A program made the position numbers and the translations under genes. 64,000 nt of DNA from Pseudoalteromonas sp. GCY. GTDB lineage: Bacteria; Pseudomonadota; Gammaproteobacteria; Enterobacterales; Alteromonadaceae. The stretch covers positions 3,591,501-3,655,500 of the forward strand of contig NZ_CP068023.1 of assembly GCF_016695175.1 (NCBI RefSeq). Reading direction: 5' to 3'. The first letter of the stretch is position 1. Every line of letters begins with the position of its first letter. A model generated the notes under the pieces. It ran no database searches. It was given only the letters and a program-made list of their open reading frames with translations, and was not told the origin of the DNA. Below are positions 8,613-19,963 of the stretch, piece after piece.

Positions 8613-10070
8613 TTAAGGACGGTACACCTTGACGTTAGCATAGCCATTTTCATGCAGAATAAGTGCTTGTAACTGGCTCATTACGCCTTTCGAACAGTAC
8701 AAGTAGTATTCTTTATCCTGTGGTAAGTCGCCAAACTTAGTGGCTAATCTAAAGAAAGGTAAGTGGATCACTTGTGCACCATCTAGCTCTAGAGGGTTTG
8801 CATCTTCCTCTTCTGGAGAACGAATATCTAGTACCACCGCGTTGTCAGGTAATTCACTTACCGATTCCGCTTCTTTCACTTCTTCTTTTGCTTCAGCTTC
8901 AATGTCACGAATATCTTTTACCGTCGCGTTAGCCACAACTGTATTCAATACATCAAAGTCAAACTTTTCTTCTTCGGCTAATATCTTGTGAAGCTGTGCT
9001 TTTACCGTTGGTTTTTGAGAGATCACACCACAATATTCAGGCATTGCTTCTGCCATTTCATTGGTGCCAATCGCTCTGGCAATACGAATAATCTCTTCTT
9101 TATCGTGTTGAATAAGCGGGCGTAATATCAGCATCTCTGTAACACGGTCAATCACGTTAAGGTTAGCCAAGGTTTGGCTCGATACCTGGCCAATACTTTC
9201 ACCAGTTACCAGCGCTGGGATCCCCAAACGCTCTGCGACCACAGCACCTGCACGCATCATCATGCGTTTTAGTACCACGCCCATTTGCCCGCTTTCGATA
9301 TTCTCAAGAATTTCAGCGACAACTGGCTCAAAGTCAATCGTAATAAATTTAACTTTGTGGGTAGAGCTAAATTGTTTCCACAAGTAGTGGCTCACTTGCT
9401 TAACGCCAATTTCGTGGGCTGCACCACCTAAGTTAAAGAACAAAAAGTGCGTACGCGCGCCTTTTCGCATCATTTGATAAGTCGCAACACCGGAGTCGAA
9501 TCCGCCAGAAACCAAAGACAGCACGTCTTCTTGCGTTGGTAGTGGGAAGCCACCTAGACCAAAGTGCTGGTGACGAACGATGTAGGCTTTATTGTCTTTG
9601 ACTTCGATTTTAACCGTCACATCAGGTTTTTTCAGTCTTACACTGGCACCCTCTACATTTTGGTTTAAACCGCCACCAACATAACGCTCCACGTCGCTTG
9701 AAGTAAACTCATGCTTACCTTGGCGCTTTACACGCACGCAAAACGTTTTGCCTTTGATCAATGGCTCAACCAAAGCAATCGTTTGTTGGTAGATATCATC
9801 AAGCGTATCGAACTGTGTTTCTTGCACCTCAATAAACTGCACAATACCTGGCGTGCGTTTAAGGTGGTCGATTAGACCAAGGCGGGTTTTCTCGTCACTT
9901 AGCTCGCTCGTCACTGAGATATTGTCCCAGTTATTTTTAACTTTTACGTTTTCGTCAACGCGAACCAACAGCATTTTGATGTTCTTCTCTAATACTTTGG
10001 TAAAACGCTTACGGACGGATTTGCTCTTAATAGCAATTTCGGGATGTAATTTGACGATAAATTTAAGCAT
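8613..10070 (-). CDS. thiI: tRNA 4-thiouridine synthase / thiamine thiazole sulfur carrier ThiI
   Basis: Transfers sulfur from IscS persulfide to tRNA U8, and in many bacteria to ThiS for thiazole synthesis. The 485-residue protein has an N-terminal ferredoxin-like and THUMP region (about 1-165), the PP-loop ATP pyrophosphatase motif SGGFDSG (188-194), a conserved Cys in YCGVISQKPTVKA, and a C-terminal rhodanese domain with the persulfide Cys in LYCSKGVMSQ. It is thus the long enterobacterial-type ThiI. The start MLKFIVKLHPEIAIKSK at 10070 matches family N-termini; a GTG three codons earlier is less likely. It has its own terminator. Confidence 0.95.
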   Translation of the reverse strand: MLKFIVKLHPEIAIKSKSVRKRFTKVLEKNIKMLLVRVDENVKVKNNWDNISVTSELSDEKTRLGLIDHLKRTPGIVQFIEVQETQFDTLDDIYQQTIALVEPLIKGKTFCVRVKRQGKHEFTSSDVERYVGGGLNQNVEGASVRLKKPDVTVKIEVKDNKAYIVRHQHFGLGGFPLPTQEDVLSLVSGGFDSGVATYQMMRKGARTHFLFFNLGGAAHEIGVKQVSHYLWKQFSSTHKVKFITIDFEPVVAEILENIESGQMGVVLKRMMMRAGAVVAERLGIPALVTGESIGQVSSQTLANLNVIDRVTEMLILRPLIQHDKEEIIRIARAIGTNEMAEAMPEYCGVISQKPTVKAQLHKILAEEEKFDFDVLNTVVANATVKDIRDIEAEAKEEVKEAESVSELPDNAVVLDIRSPEEEDANPLELDGAQVIHLPFFRLATKFGDLPQDKEYYLYCSKGVMSQLQALILHENGYANVKVYRP

Positions 10071-10238
10071 AAAAGTCACTCTACTACAGATCGATTATCG
10101 GTTGCGATGACGCGCTGATTTGACCTAAGTGGACTTTATCGTGGCGCACACTGACCGAGGACAGTTCGGGCGCGCGAGTATATCAAACTAAGAGCCGATT
10201 AGGAAATAAACAGACCTTTTCCTGTTGTGCTCTACAAA

Positions 10239-10270
10239 GCCTTTTGCCCGTACTCACTAAGGCAAAAGGC
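10239..10270 (-). terminator. Hairpin terminator of the TetR gene
   Basis: Perfect 10-bp arms (GCCTTTTGCC / GGCAAAAGGC) with a 12-base loop, about 19 bases past the stop of the TetR-family gene. The T tract on the minus strand is short (TTTGT). Confidence 0.65.
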
Positions 10271-10288
10271 CCGCTTAATTATTTAAGG

Positions 10289-10945
10289 CTAAGCAATACT
10301 CGGTAAGCTCGCCTCTGCTAGTGCTTGATAATGCTGCTGAAGTTGTGCCACTTTCGGTGCACTCATGGGCGTCGCGTAAGGTTTAAAAATCATCAGTACT
10401 TTAACAATGCCATTGTATATATCTTGTTGCTCAAGGACGCCTGTCATTCTTCTGGCTTTAACATAGGGAGTCCAGAAACTAACAGTCATTTTCAACATAT
10501 GCGCGAGCTCTTTAGCATCGTCATCATCTATGGCGATCACGCCCGTATCTCTTAGGCCTATTACCACAGCTTTTACTTGCTCGAGTAAGCGTGACTGAAA
10601 AGCAATATAGTTTTTTTTCAATTCATCATCACGAGCCAAGATGTCTGTCAGGTTGTCGTAGAAAAAGTGATAACGCCACATCAGGTCGAACAAGGAGTCT
10701 AAATATTGAGTTAGCTGCTCAAGTGGCTCGTTGTGCTGCTCCAGTGGCTTAAAGTGCGTATTTAAATGTTCGCTGTAAAGCGCGAATATTTGCCGAATGA
10801 TGTCTTCTTTATTTTTAAAATGATAGTACAAATTGCCAGGGCTAATCCCCAAACTGGACGCTATATGGTTTGTCGTAATCGCGCGCTCTCCATGCAAATT
10901 AAATAACGCGATGCTGGTACGTATTATTTTTTCCTTGGTATTCAT
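10289..10945 (-). CDS. TetR/AcrR family transcriptional regulator
   Basis: 218-residue DNA-binding repressor type. The N-terminal helix-turn-helix is clear: KEKIIRTSIALFNLHGE, then TTNHIASSLGISPGNLYYHF (about residues 24-43), followed by KNKEDIIRQIF. The helical C-terminal domain (about 60-218) should bind an unknown ligand and mediate dimerisation. It is divergent from coaD with 185 bp between them; no structural gene is co-transcribed, so its targets are unknown. A terminator follows. The family is certain; function is not predictable. Confidence 0.88.
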   Translation of the reverse strand: MNTKEKIIRTSIALFNLHGERAITTNHIASSLGISPGNLYYHFKNKEDIIRQIFALYSEHLNTHFKPLEQHNEPLEQLTQYLDSLFDLMWRYHFFYDNLTDILARDDELKKNYIAFQSRLLEQVKAVVIGLRDTGVIAIDDDDAKELAHMLKMTVSFWTPYVKARRMTGVLEQQDIYNGIVKVLMIFKPYATPMSAPKVAQLQQHYQALAEASLPSIA

Positions 10946-11046
10946 TACGATTCTCTATCTTTGTTGATAACGTGGTCGCGCTATTGCTAGGGTTACTAGG
11001 CTATTTCGCGCTCCATGTGAAAAAATAGCACTAATTTTACCTCTAG

Positions 11047-12968
<1,922 letters not shown>

Positions 12969-12969
12969 C

Positions 12970-12991
12970 GAGCGGCCATCGCCGCTCTTTT
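12970..12991 (+). terminator. Terminator of the coaD-wzi operon
   Basis: Hairpin GAGCGGC / GCCGCTC with a four-base loop, followed directly by TTTT, immediately after the Wzi-like stop. Confidence 0.85.
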
Positions 12992-13068
12992 CATTAAGTA
13001 AGAGTTGCTAAACCTCAAAAGCCATCGCTATGCGTTTCCTCAAGTCAAATTGGTTCACACATCAACTA

Positions 13069-13596
13069 TCAATTGTTATTGGCACGCTCAACTTTAAAAC
13101 CCGCTTTTCGCAACAGCTTTATTAGACTGAGCCAATCTTTATCAATGATCAGGCTTATCACAATCATAGAATCGCAAATAAGTACCGCAGCAGAATATAC
13201 ACTCCAGAACCACCACTCTTCACGAGTTTCAAATATCGCTAAATCTATGTAAAGCCCTAAATAAAGCAGAGAATTTATCGTTAAGAATAAAAACACATAA
13301 TGTAACGCATTACACCAAGGTCCTTTGAGTTTGTAGTTTATGCCTATCAATAGCGCAATCGTCAGTAAGTCATAAAAAAACCACATCAGATACAAGGTGT
13401 AATCCGCTTGGACTAAATCTAGATATACATTACTAATCAAATAGGACAAGGCAACCACACCACTGGTCACGACGAGAGATAAATTGCTTTTTATTTTTAA
13501 TACATAGAAGAGGAGATTGAGAAGGAAGCCGGTCACCAGACCGACCACCACTATCGAGTCAAAAAATATACCAATTTTTGTAAGATCAAAATACAT
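13069..13596 (-). CDS. Small polytopic membrane protein of a peptide cassette
   Basis: 175 residues, mostly hydrophobic, with about five predicted membrane helices (roughly 14-33, 40-58, 66-87, 98-117, 129-150) and a basic C-terminal tail. I do not recognise the family. Landmarks are DLLT (76-79), DLAIFE (118-123) and WWFW (128-131). The same order, DLLT, DLAAF and FWKW, occurs in the membrane protein at 37072-37752, so the two look distantly related. It lies 35 bp downstream of the peptide gene at 13632-13790 on the same strand. Possible roles include immunity to, or sensing or export of, the peptide; all are inference. No strong ribosome site precedes the start. Confidence 0.7.
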   Translation of the reverse strand: MYFDLTKIGIFFDSIVVVGLVTGFLLNLLFYVLKIKSNLSLVVTSGVVALSYLISNVYLDLVQADYTLYLMWFFYDLLTIALLIGINYKLKGPWCNALHYVFLFLTINSLLYLGLYIDLAIFETREEWWFWSVYSAAVLICDSMIVISLIIDKDWLSLIKLLRKAGFKVERANNN

Positions 13597-13631
13597 AGAT
13601 GACTTGATCGGAACTCGCTAGTTTGAATTTA

Positions 13632-13790
13632 CTAGTTGATTTGCGGGTCTTTAATAAGAATGCCACCGCCACCTCGAGCACCTGATACTTTACCTAATAC
13701 AGACTCAGTTAGAATTACCTTATCAGAAAGCGACTTTGTTTGACCAGTTGTTTTAGCTTGATTTTTTCTCGCTAGGATTGTTTTTATCAT
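13632..13790 (-). CDS. Short Gly-rich peptide, putative secreted-peptide precursor
   Basis: 52-codon ORF on the minus strand, preceded by GAGGGA eight bases before the ATG. The basic, polar N-terminal half (MIKTILARKNQAKTTGQTK) leads to a hydrophobic-spaced segment and the boundary VSGARGGGG, then a short tail ILIKDPQIN. This resembles the peptides at 36625 and 36893, which have a double glycine followed by [VI]K(x)DP. That layout is typical of leader/core precursors cut after Gly-Gly. It is followed by a membrane protein gene. No modifying enzyme is adjacent. The coding call rests on the ribosome site and the family resemblance. Confidence 0.6.
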   Translation of the reverse strand: MIKTILARKNQAKTTGQTKSLSDKVILTESVLGKVSGARGGGGILIKDPQIN

Positions 13791-13919
13791 GAAATTTCCC
13801 TCAATATTTACAAATTAGTCTTAACTCTAAAAGTGAGTCATCTAAAAATTATCGGAGTTTACTAAGCACAGGGTATGCCAATATTTATTAAGATAAATTC
13901 AATCGGTTGATTTACATAC

Positions 13920-13947
13920 AAAAAGAGCGCTTGTTAGCACTCTTTTT
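13920..13947 (-). terminator. Terminator of the arginine operon
   Basis: Stem AAAAAGAG(C)GC pairs with GC(A)CTCTTTTT around a six-base loop, about 20 bases past the argHA stop. It has A and T runs on both flanks and could work in both directions. Confidence 0.8.
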
Positions 13948-13967
13948 GATTTTATAAAAGCTGGATG

Positions 13968-15833
13968 TTAAGCCACGAATTTACACGGAATACTTAAGCT
14001 AGATGTTTGTTTTATAATGAAATCCATCGCAATTTCATCACAGTTATCTTTGCGCAAACACAACTCGCAGTCTTTCATTACTTTTTCAGGCAAGCTATCT
14101 TTGGTACAGTTGTTAAAACCTTGTTTCATAAAGAAGCCCGGCACTCTAGTTAGCACAATTATACGATTGAGTGCCAATTTTTTGGCTTTCACTAGCAAAT
14201 GCTCGACTAAAAGTTGCCCTTGTCCCTTTATTTCGCTTTCGGGGTTTACGCCCAAAGAGCGGATTTCAGCAAGCCCAGTGTCGTAAATATACAAAGATGC
14301 ACACCCGGTCACTTTGCCATCGACCTCTGTCACCGCAAACTCATTGATACTATGGATCATGTCACTTTTCGCTCGCGGTAGGTTCTCACCTACTTTAGCC
14401 CAGTATTGAATCAATCCTGCAATCGCTTCAACATCATCTAAATTGGCATCACGTACTAGGATTTTTTGCTTTTTTTTTGCCGTTTTAATGGCACTGGTTA
14501 CTTGTGGCAATGAGGTGCCGCCTAATGCTTTACGAGCGGCAATACAAGCGTCAATTTCGAGTACAGGGTAGACATCCTCTGCAATTACTGCGCTGACTTG
14601 CTGGAATTCTTCTAAGCTCAGATCCTCGAGGTTTTGCCCCTTACTAATTGCCAACTGCACTAATTCACCGACGACGTGGTGACCTTCCCTAAACGGGATC
14701 CCCTTAGCAACGAGATAATCAGCAAGCTCTGTCGCATTGGCGTGACCACCTTTTGCCGCCGCTAACGTTTTATCACCATTAACCTTAATTCCTTTAACAC
14801 ATGCTTCAGCCATATGAATACACGCAAGCCAAGTTGGCATGGCATCAAATAGGCCTTCTTTGTCTTCCTGCATGTCTTTGTTGTAGGCCAAAGGCAAAGC
14901 TTTAAGCGTCATCATCATGCCGCTAAAGGCGCCAAAAACTCGGCCTGTTTTGCCACGGATCAACTCTAAGGCGTCAGGATTCTTTTTCTGTGGCATCAAG
15001 GATGAGCCGGACGTCACGCTATCGGCCAAATCAATAAAGCCAGATTCACCAGAATTGTAAAAGATCAAATCTTCAGCAAAACGAGATAAATGCATCATGG
15101 AAATAGACGCGCAACTGAGTAGCTCAACCACAAAGTCACGATCAGAGACCGCATCTAAACTATTACGAGAAGCTTCTCTAAAGCCAAGGTTAACGGCCAA
15201 CACTTCACGGTCGATAGGATAAGCAGTCCCCGCAAGTGCACCTGAGCCAAGCGGACACACGTTTAACCTTTCAAGCGCATTATTTAAGCGCGACTCATCA
15301 CGTTCAATCATCTCAACGTAGGCCATGCACCAATGACTAAAGAGTACTGGCTGAGCACGCTGTAAATGGGTGTACCCTGGCAAAATAGTACCAAGTTCCT
15401 GCTCTGCGAGTGTTACTAGAGCTTGCTTTAGTGAACTCAGTGCCACAAGCAGTTGCTGCGCCGTTTTACGACTCCACAGTCTAAAGTCAGTGGCTACTTG
15501 GTCGTTACGGCTTCGACCTGTGTGCAGCTTTTTACCTAAATCACCCACTTTGTCGATAAGTTTAGCTTCAACATAAGAATGAATATCCTCATGTCCCGCA
15601 GTTGCTACACTACGCGGATCAGCAATCACTTCATCCAAAAGCAGTTTCAGCGCTGAAATGATCTGCTGATGTTCGCTTTCAGTTAATACATCTACTTGCT
15701 TTAGCGCACCCGCCCACGCGATAGAGCCAACAATATCTTGCTCTGCCAATTGATAATCAAATGGCAGAGAATCATTAAATTGCTTAAATGCCTCATCAGG
15801 ACCTGATGAAAAACGGCCGCCCCATAATGCCAT
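13968..15833 (-). CDS. argH: Argininosuccinate lyase fused to N-acetylglutamate synthase-like GNAT domain (ArgHA)
   Basis: 621 residues, against about 460 for plain ArgH. Residues 1 to about 460 form the lyase, which splits argininosuccinate into arginine and fumarate. They include HTGRSRNDQ (104-112), [10 protein letters not shown] with catalytic His156, and the signature [12 protein letters not shown] (275-286) holding the catalytic Ser. Residues from about 467 to 621 are a GNAT acetyltransferase ([17 protein letters not shown] to [12 protein letters not shown]), resembling the short ArgA-type synthase known from marine gammaproteobacteria, which makes N-acetylglutamate. The fusion thus joins the first and last steps of the pathway. 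It is the last gene of the argCBFG-argHA operon, 14 bp after argG. Confidence 0.95.
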   Translation of the reverse strand: MALWGGRFSSGPDEAFKQFNDSLPFDYQLAEQDIVGSIAWAGALKQVDVLTESEHQQIISALKLLLDEVIADPRSVATAGHEDIHSYVEAKLIDKVGDLGKKLHTGRSRNDQVATDFRLWSRKTAQQLLVALSSLKQALVTLAEQELGTILPGYTHLQRAQPVLFSHWCMAYVEMIERDESRLNNALERLNVCPLGSGALAGTAYPIDREVLAVNLGFREASRNSLDAVSDRDFVVELLSCASISMMHLSRFAEDLIFYNSGESGFIDLADSVTSGSSLMPQKKNPDALELIRGKTGRVFGAFSGMMMTLKALPLAYNKDMQEDKEGLFDAMPTWLACIHMAEACVKGIKVNGDKTLAAAKGGHANATELADYLVAKGIPFREGHHVVGELVQLAISKGQNLEDLSLEEFQQVSAVIAEDVYPVLEIDACIAARKALGGTSLPQVTSAIKTAKKKQKILVRDANLDDVEAIAGLIQYWAKVGENLPRAKSDMIHSINEFAVTEVDGKVTGCASLYIYDTGLAEIRSLGVNPESEIKGQGQLLVEHLLVKAKKLALNRIIVLTRVPGFFMKQGFNNCTKDSLPEKVMKDCELCLRKDNCDEIAMDFIIKQTSSLSIPCKFVA

Positions 15834-15847
15834 CTCGCTCTCCTACC

Positions 15848-17059
15848 TTAAGACTGCTTTTGCTTGTTTAATGCCGCTATCCGGCTAGATAATGAGAATA
15901 GACGAATGAATCCCTCCGCATGAGATTGGTCATATACGTCATCTTCACCAAATGTGGCAAAATCTTCGCTGTATAAGCTATTGATTGATTGCTTTTGCAC
16001 TGCATGTACATGGCCTTTATAAAGCTTAAGTACCACCTCGCCAGTTGCCTGCTGTGCGAAAGACTCTGCGGCAGCTAGAATTGAATCTTTCAGTGGGGTA
16101 AACCAGCGACCGTCATAGACTAAGTGTGCAAACTCTTCGCTAAGCGCGGTTTTCCATTTACGACAAGATTTGTCTAAGATCAGCTCATCTATCGCTTGTA
16201 ACGCAGCCATCATCACAGTGCCCCCCGGTGTTTCATAACAGCCACGAGATTTCATGCCGACGAGGCGGTTTTCAACGATATCCACACGACCAACACCGTG
16301 CGGTGCTGCAATCTCGTTTAACTTAACTAGACACTGATAAGGACTGTAACGCTCACCGTTAACACCGATGATTTCACCCTTTTCGATTAATACCGACACA
16401 TATTCAGGCTGATCCGGTGCGGCTTCTGGAGAATTAGTCATGGTCCAAACCTGATCGCTTGGCTCATTCCATGGATCTTCCAATTCACCACCTTCGTGAG
16501 AAATATGCCAAGCATTGGCATCACGACTGTAAATTTTGGTGGCAGAGGCTGCACAAGGGATATTACGCTCAGCCAGATAGTCAAGCAGCGATTCACGACT
16601 TGATAACGACCACTCACGCCATGGAGCTATCACTTTAAGGTCAGGCGCAAGCGCTGAGAAGCAAGATTCAAAACGCACCTGATCATTCCCCTTGCCTGTA
16701 CAACCATGAGAAAGTGCATCCGCGCCAACTTTACGAGCGATTTCAACTTGTGCTTTGGCGATAATAGGACGCGCCATCGAAGTACCCAGTAAATATGTCC
16801 CTTCATAGATAGCGCCAGTTTTTAGGGTTGGATAAATATAGTCGCTAACCATTTCTTCTTTTAAGTCGACGATATAGCACTCAGAGGCACCCGATGCGAT
16901 TGCCTTTTCTTCAACCCCAACCAGTTCTTCTTCACCCTGACCTACATCGGCAACAAAGGCGACAACTTCACAACCGTAGTTCTCTTTTAACCATGGCACA
17001 ATCGCTGATGTGTCTAATCCACCAGAGTAAGCCAGTACCACTTTTTTAATCTTGCTCAT
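15848..17059 (-). CDS. argG: Argininosuccinate synthase
   Basis: ATP-dependent condensation of citrulline and aspartate to argininosuccinate. The 403-residue protein starts [18 protein letters not shown] with the PP-loop SGGLDTS (12-18). It contains the conserved [22 protein letters not shown] and [14 protein letters not shown] segments of the short (type I) ArgG. The start at 17059 is preferred to one five codons upstream because GAGGTTAAAGAAC positions a ribosome site in front of it. It lies 11 bp after argF, inside the operon. Confidence 0.97.
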   Translation of the reverse strand: MSKIKKVVLAYSGGLDTSAIVPWLKENYGCEVVAFVADVGQGEEELVGVEEKAIASGASECYIVDLKEEMVSDYIYPTLKTGAIYEGTYLLGTSMARPIIAKAQVEIARKVGADALSHGCTGKGNDQVRFESCFSALAPDLKVIAPWREWSLSSRESLLDYLAERNIPCAASATKIYSRDANAWHISHEGGELEDPWNEPSDQVWTMTNSPEAAPDQPEYVSVLIEKGEIIGVNGERYSPYQCLVKLNEIAAPHGVGRVDIVENRLVGMKSRGCYETPGGTVMMAALQAIDELILDKSCRKWKTALSEEFAHLVYDGRWFTPLKDSILAAAESFAQQATGEVVLKLYKGHVHAVQKQSINSLYSEDFATFGEDDVYDQSHAEGFIRLFSLSSRIAALNKQKQS

Positions 17060-17070
17060 GTTCTTTAACC

Positions 17071-17991
17071 TCAAACGTAATCTTTGTTTAACAGCGATAC
17101 CAGCAATGCGTTTTGGGCATGCATGCGGTTTTCAGCTTGTTGAATAATTTTTGACTTTGGCCCGTCCATCACTTCGGAAGTAATTTCAAACTCACGATGT
17201 GCTGGCTGGCAATGCAAAATGGTTTGTGCGCCACACGCTTCAACCAATTGTTGGTTGATTTGATATGGCATAAAGGTGTCTTTCACTTGTTCAAGTGGCG
17301 TTTTATTCCCCATCGAAACCCAAGTATCAGCGTAGAGCACATTGGCGCCAGCCGCCGCTTCTACCCGATCACTGACCAAAACCGAGGCACCATTTACCGC
17401 TGCAATTTGTTCAGCTTGCTTTACAATTTGTGCATCTGGAGAATGGCCTTTAGGACAAACCGCCACAAAATCAGTACCTAATGTTGCCGCAAGCAACATT
17501 AATGAATGTGTTACGTTGTTGCCTTCACCGAGATAAGCGATTTTGATCTGACTGACATCATCATAAGTTTCAAATAAGGTGAGAAAATCAGCCAACGCTT
17601 GGCAAGGGTGATATAAATCACATAGGCTATTCACAACAGGCACAGACGAAAACTCAGCGAGCGTCTCAAGCGTACTATGGTGATTTACACGAGCCACAAG
17701 GCCATCGGCCCAAGTCGAAATATTAAGCGCAAAATCTTTTACGGATTCACGCGCACCCATTGCACCATTTTGCTGATCTAAATACACAGCATGGCCGCCT
17801 AATTTATGAATACCGATATCGAACGACAGCCGCGTTCTTAAGCTCGGCTTTTCAAATAGCGTGACTATCGACTTGCCAGCTAAGGCTTGGTTATATTCTT
17901 GCGGTTGATTTTTAATATTTTTTGCAAGCTTTAATAAGTTCAAAACTTTAGTTTGGTCTAATTCCAAACCAGTTAAAAAATGCTTAGTCAT
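17071..17991 (-). CDS. argF: Ornithine carbamoyltransferase
   Basis: Makes citrulline from ornithine and carbamoyl phosphate. The 306-residue protein has the carbamoyl-phosphate motif SLRTR (50-54), HPCQ (128-131), DTWVSMG (222-228), and the ornithine-loop motif, which reads HCQPAHRE (260-267) instead of the common HCLPAHRE. The catalytic Cys261 is kept; Leu to Gln needs only one base change (CTG to CAG). Acetylornithine transcarbamylase is less likely because argE and the acetyl-cycle genes are present. It sits between argB (9 bp) and argG. Confidence 0.94.
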   Translation of the reverse strand: MTKHFLTGLELDQTKVLNLLKLAKNIKNQPQEYNQALAGKSIVTLFEKPSLRTRLSFDIGIHKLGGHAVYLDQQNGAMGARESVKDFALNISTWADGLVARVNHHSTLETLAEFSSVPVVNSLCDLYHPCQALADFLTLFETYDDVSQIKIAYLGEGNNVTHSLMLLAATLGTDFVAVCPKGHSPDAQIVKQAEQIAAVNGASVLVSDRVEAAAGANVLYADTWVSMGNKTPLEQVKDTFMPYQINQQLVEACGAQTILHCQPAHREFEITSEVMDGPKSKIIQQAENRMHAQNALLVSLLNKDYV

Positions 17992-18000
17992 GATGTTTTC

Positions 18001-18780
18001 CTACGGCAGAATTTGTGTACCTACGTGCTCACCATTGAGCAACGCAATTAAATTTTCTGGCTTTTGCCAGCTAGAGATGTACACCCCTCGTCGTAAGTGT
18101 TGGGCAGCGTGAAGACTGGTCTTAACTTTGACCTCCATCCCGCCCACAATGACCTTTTGCGCGATTAACGTTGAAATCTGTTCCGCGTTAAGTTGATTTA
18201 ATGGCTGTTTATCGCCATCAAGTACCGCCTCAACGTCAGTCATAAAAATAAGTTCTGCACCAAGTTTACTGGCGATAGCAGCTGCTGCTTCATCCGCGTT
18301 CACGTTGTATAAATGGCCGTCAGCGCCAATACCAACTGAACTAACAACAGGCAACCTATCAAACTCCAACACTGCTTCAAGCATGCCACCTTCACTCGCT
18401 TCACAGCTACCCACACGGCCAAGCGCTTTAAGCTTTTGAGTTGTGGAAAACCCTGCATCATATAAGCACAATCCAACAGGCTTGAGCGCAGCGGTAATGG
18501 CATCCGCCATCAGTTGCTTATTAGCACAGCCTGCAAGTGCACCAACAATATAGGGCATTTGCTCCTGCGGACTGATCCGCAGTCCTTGATGTTTTGCAGT
18601 AGCAAAACCGGCATCGGTCAGCCACTTATCAACCAGCGCACCGCCACCATGAACAATCACAAACTGCTTGTGTGGTGCATCCTGTTGAATTTGCTTGATA
18701 GCTGAAAACAATGCTTGCGCTGCACCCTCTTGATTCAACACCGCACCACCTAGTTTTATCACCCAAGTTTGTTTGCTCAT
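18001..18780 (-). CDS. argB: Acetylglutamate kinase
   Basis: Phosphorylates N-acetylglutamate, the second step of arginine synthesis. 259 residues, like the E. coli enzyme rather than the longer arginine-inhibited hexameric type. Motifs are VIKLGGAVLN near the N-terminus, VHGGGALVD (substrate loop), NVNADEAAAAIASKLGAE, and GGMEVKVKTSLHAA with the conserved ATP-binding Lys. The start overlaps the argC stop by four bases. Lack of the N-terminal extension suggests feedback control acts elsewhere, probably on the synthase domain of ArgHA; that is inference. Confidence 0.96.
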   Translation of the reverse strand: MSKQTWVIKLGGAVLNQEGAAQALFSAIKQIQQDAPHKQFVIVHGGGALVDKWLTDAGFATAKHQGLRISPQEQMPYIVGALAGCANKQLMADAITAALKPVGLCLYDAGFSTTQKLKALGRVGSCEASEGGMLEAVLEFDRLPVVSSVGIGADGHLYNVNADEAAAAIASKLGAELIFMTDVEAVLDGDKQPLNQLNAEQISTLIAQKVIVGGMEVKVKTSLHAAQHLRRGVYISSWQKPENLIALLNGEHVGTQILP

Positions 18781-19790
18781 GCAGATACTCCTAAACCTTG
18801 ATAATGCTCAAGTCCCGCCGCCAAGTTCATACACTGTAAAGCTTGGCCTGCAGCACCTTTAAGCAAGTTATCAATCGCGACCACTACAATCAGTTGATTG
18901 CCCTTTTGCTGCCAACCGATATCAACAAAAGGTTGATTTTCAACAGCTTTGATTGATGGAAGTTGACTCCCCTTTAATCTGATCAACGGCTCATCGGCAA
19001 GCACTTGATAAGCTGCATCGACTTGATTTGAGGTGACATTTTCTTTCAGAGTGACGTAGATCGTTTCCAAGATACCACGCTTAAAATTCCCTAAATGCGG
19101 CGTAAACAACACTGGGTGTTCAAGGTATTTTTCTATTTCTGGACTATGTCTGTGCGTAAACAAACCGTATGGTGCAAGAGATACTTCGCAAAAGTGTGTG
19201 GCGACATTCGCTTTTCTACCCGCGCCGGTAACACCAGAAACAGCATTGATGATAACTGGTTGCTCTGTTATCAGATCAGCTTGTTGTAATGGCTTGAGTG
19301 CATTGAGTGCCGCCGTCGGATAGCAGCCCGCGACCGCTACTAACTTTGCCGTTTTAATAGCATCGCCATACCATTCAGCTAACCCGTATTGCGCTTGCGC
19401 TAACCAGTCTTGATGTGGGTGAGAAAAACCGTAGTAAGTTTCGTAGTCTTCATTGCTAGATAAACGGTAACCTCCAGATAGGTCAAAAACCCGTTTGCCC
19501 ATCTGTAAAAATACCGGTGCAAGTTCTACGCTAACCTTGTGATCCGTGCATAAACACACATAATCCGATGATTGCTCTATCAACGAAAAAGCTTGCTCAT
19601 TTAAGGGTTGCAGCTCAATATCTAGTAAGCCCGAATATTCTGGATATAAATCGCTGATGAATTTGTGTTTGTCTAAGCTTTGCTCAGATACAAAGCAATG
19701 CGCAAGTGTGAAGGCAGGATGCTTGGCAACCAGCTTAGCAAGCTCAGCGCCACTGTAGCCGCTCGCTCCGATTATAGATACTTTCAACAT
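18777..19790 (-). CDS. argC: N-acetyl-gamma-glutamyl-phosphate reductase
   Basis: NADPH-dependent reduction of N-acetylglutamyl phosphate to the semialdehyde. 337 residues with the Rossmann motif GASGYSGAE (8-16) and the active-site Cys156 in VAGCYPTAA. Conserved FTPHLGNFKRGILETIYVTL and IDNLLKGAAGQALQ lie towards the C-terminus. It is the first gene of the minus-strand arg operon, and its promoter region is shared with the divergent argE. Confidence 0.96.
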   Translation of the reverse strand: MLKVSIIGASGYSGAELAKLVAKHPAFTLAHCFVSEQSLDKHKFISDLYPEYSGLLDIELQPLNEQAFSLIEQSSDYVCLCTDHKVSVELAPVFLQMGKRVFDLSGGYRLSSNEDYETYYGFSHPHQDWLAQAQYGLAEWYGDAIKTAKLVAVAGCYPTAALNALKPLQQADLITEQPVIINAVSGVTGAGRKANVATHFCEVSLAPYGLFTHRHSPEIEKYLEHPVLFTPHLGNFKRGILETIYVTLKENVTSNQVDAAYQVLADEPLIRLKGSQLPSIKAVENQPFVDIGWQQKGNQLIVVVAIDNLLKGAAGQALQCMNLAAGLEHYQGLGVSA

Positions 19791-19889
19791 AGTGTTCTCA
19801 AGATTAAAAAAGTTTGATTAGGATTGGTTCTGCTAATTGTTGAAGTCAAATCGTCGCATTGCTGTTCCAAAATATATTTATGCTAAAAA

Positions 19890-19907
19890 AGTGAATTGAT
19901 ATTCACT
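19890..19907. promoter_or_regulatory. ARG box, likely ArgR operator between argC and argE
   Basis: The 18-bp site AGTGAATTGATATTCACT holds TGAATTGATATTCA at 19892-19905, matching the ArgR half-sites TGAAT and ATTCA around a four-base centre. It lies 57-74 bp before argE and about 100 bp before argC, so it could control both divergent units. A weaker neighbour 3 bp to the left (19869-19886) matches only partly. Confidence 0.8.
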
Positions 19908-19963
19908 CTAAACATCTTTATATTTTTATGCAAGAACTTTGAATAAGTATTTTAGGAATTTTT

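Noticed and set aside
17342..17536. ORFs antisense to the arg genes (17197-17536, 15370-15576, 14017-14286)
   Set aside because: Shadows of strongly conserved coding sequence on the other strand.
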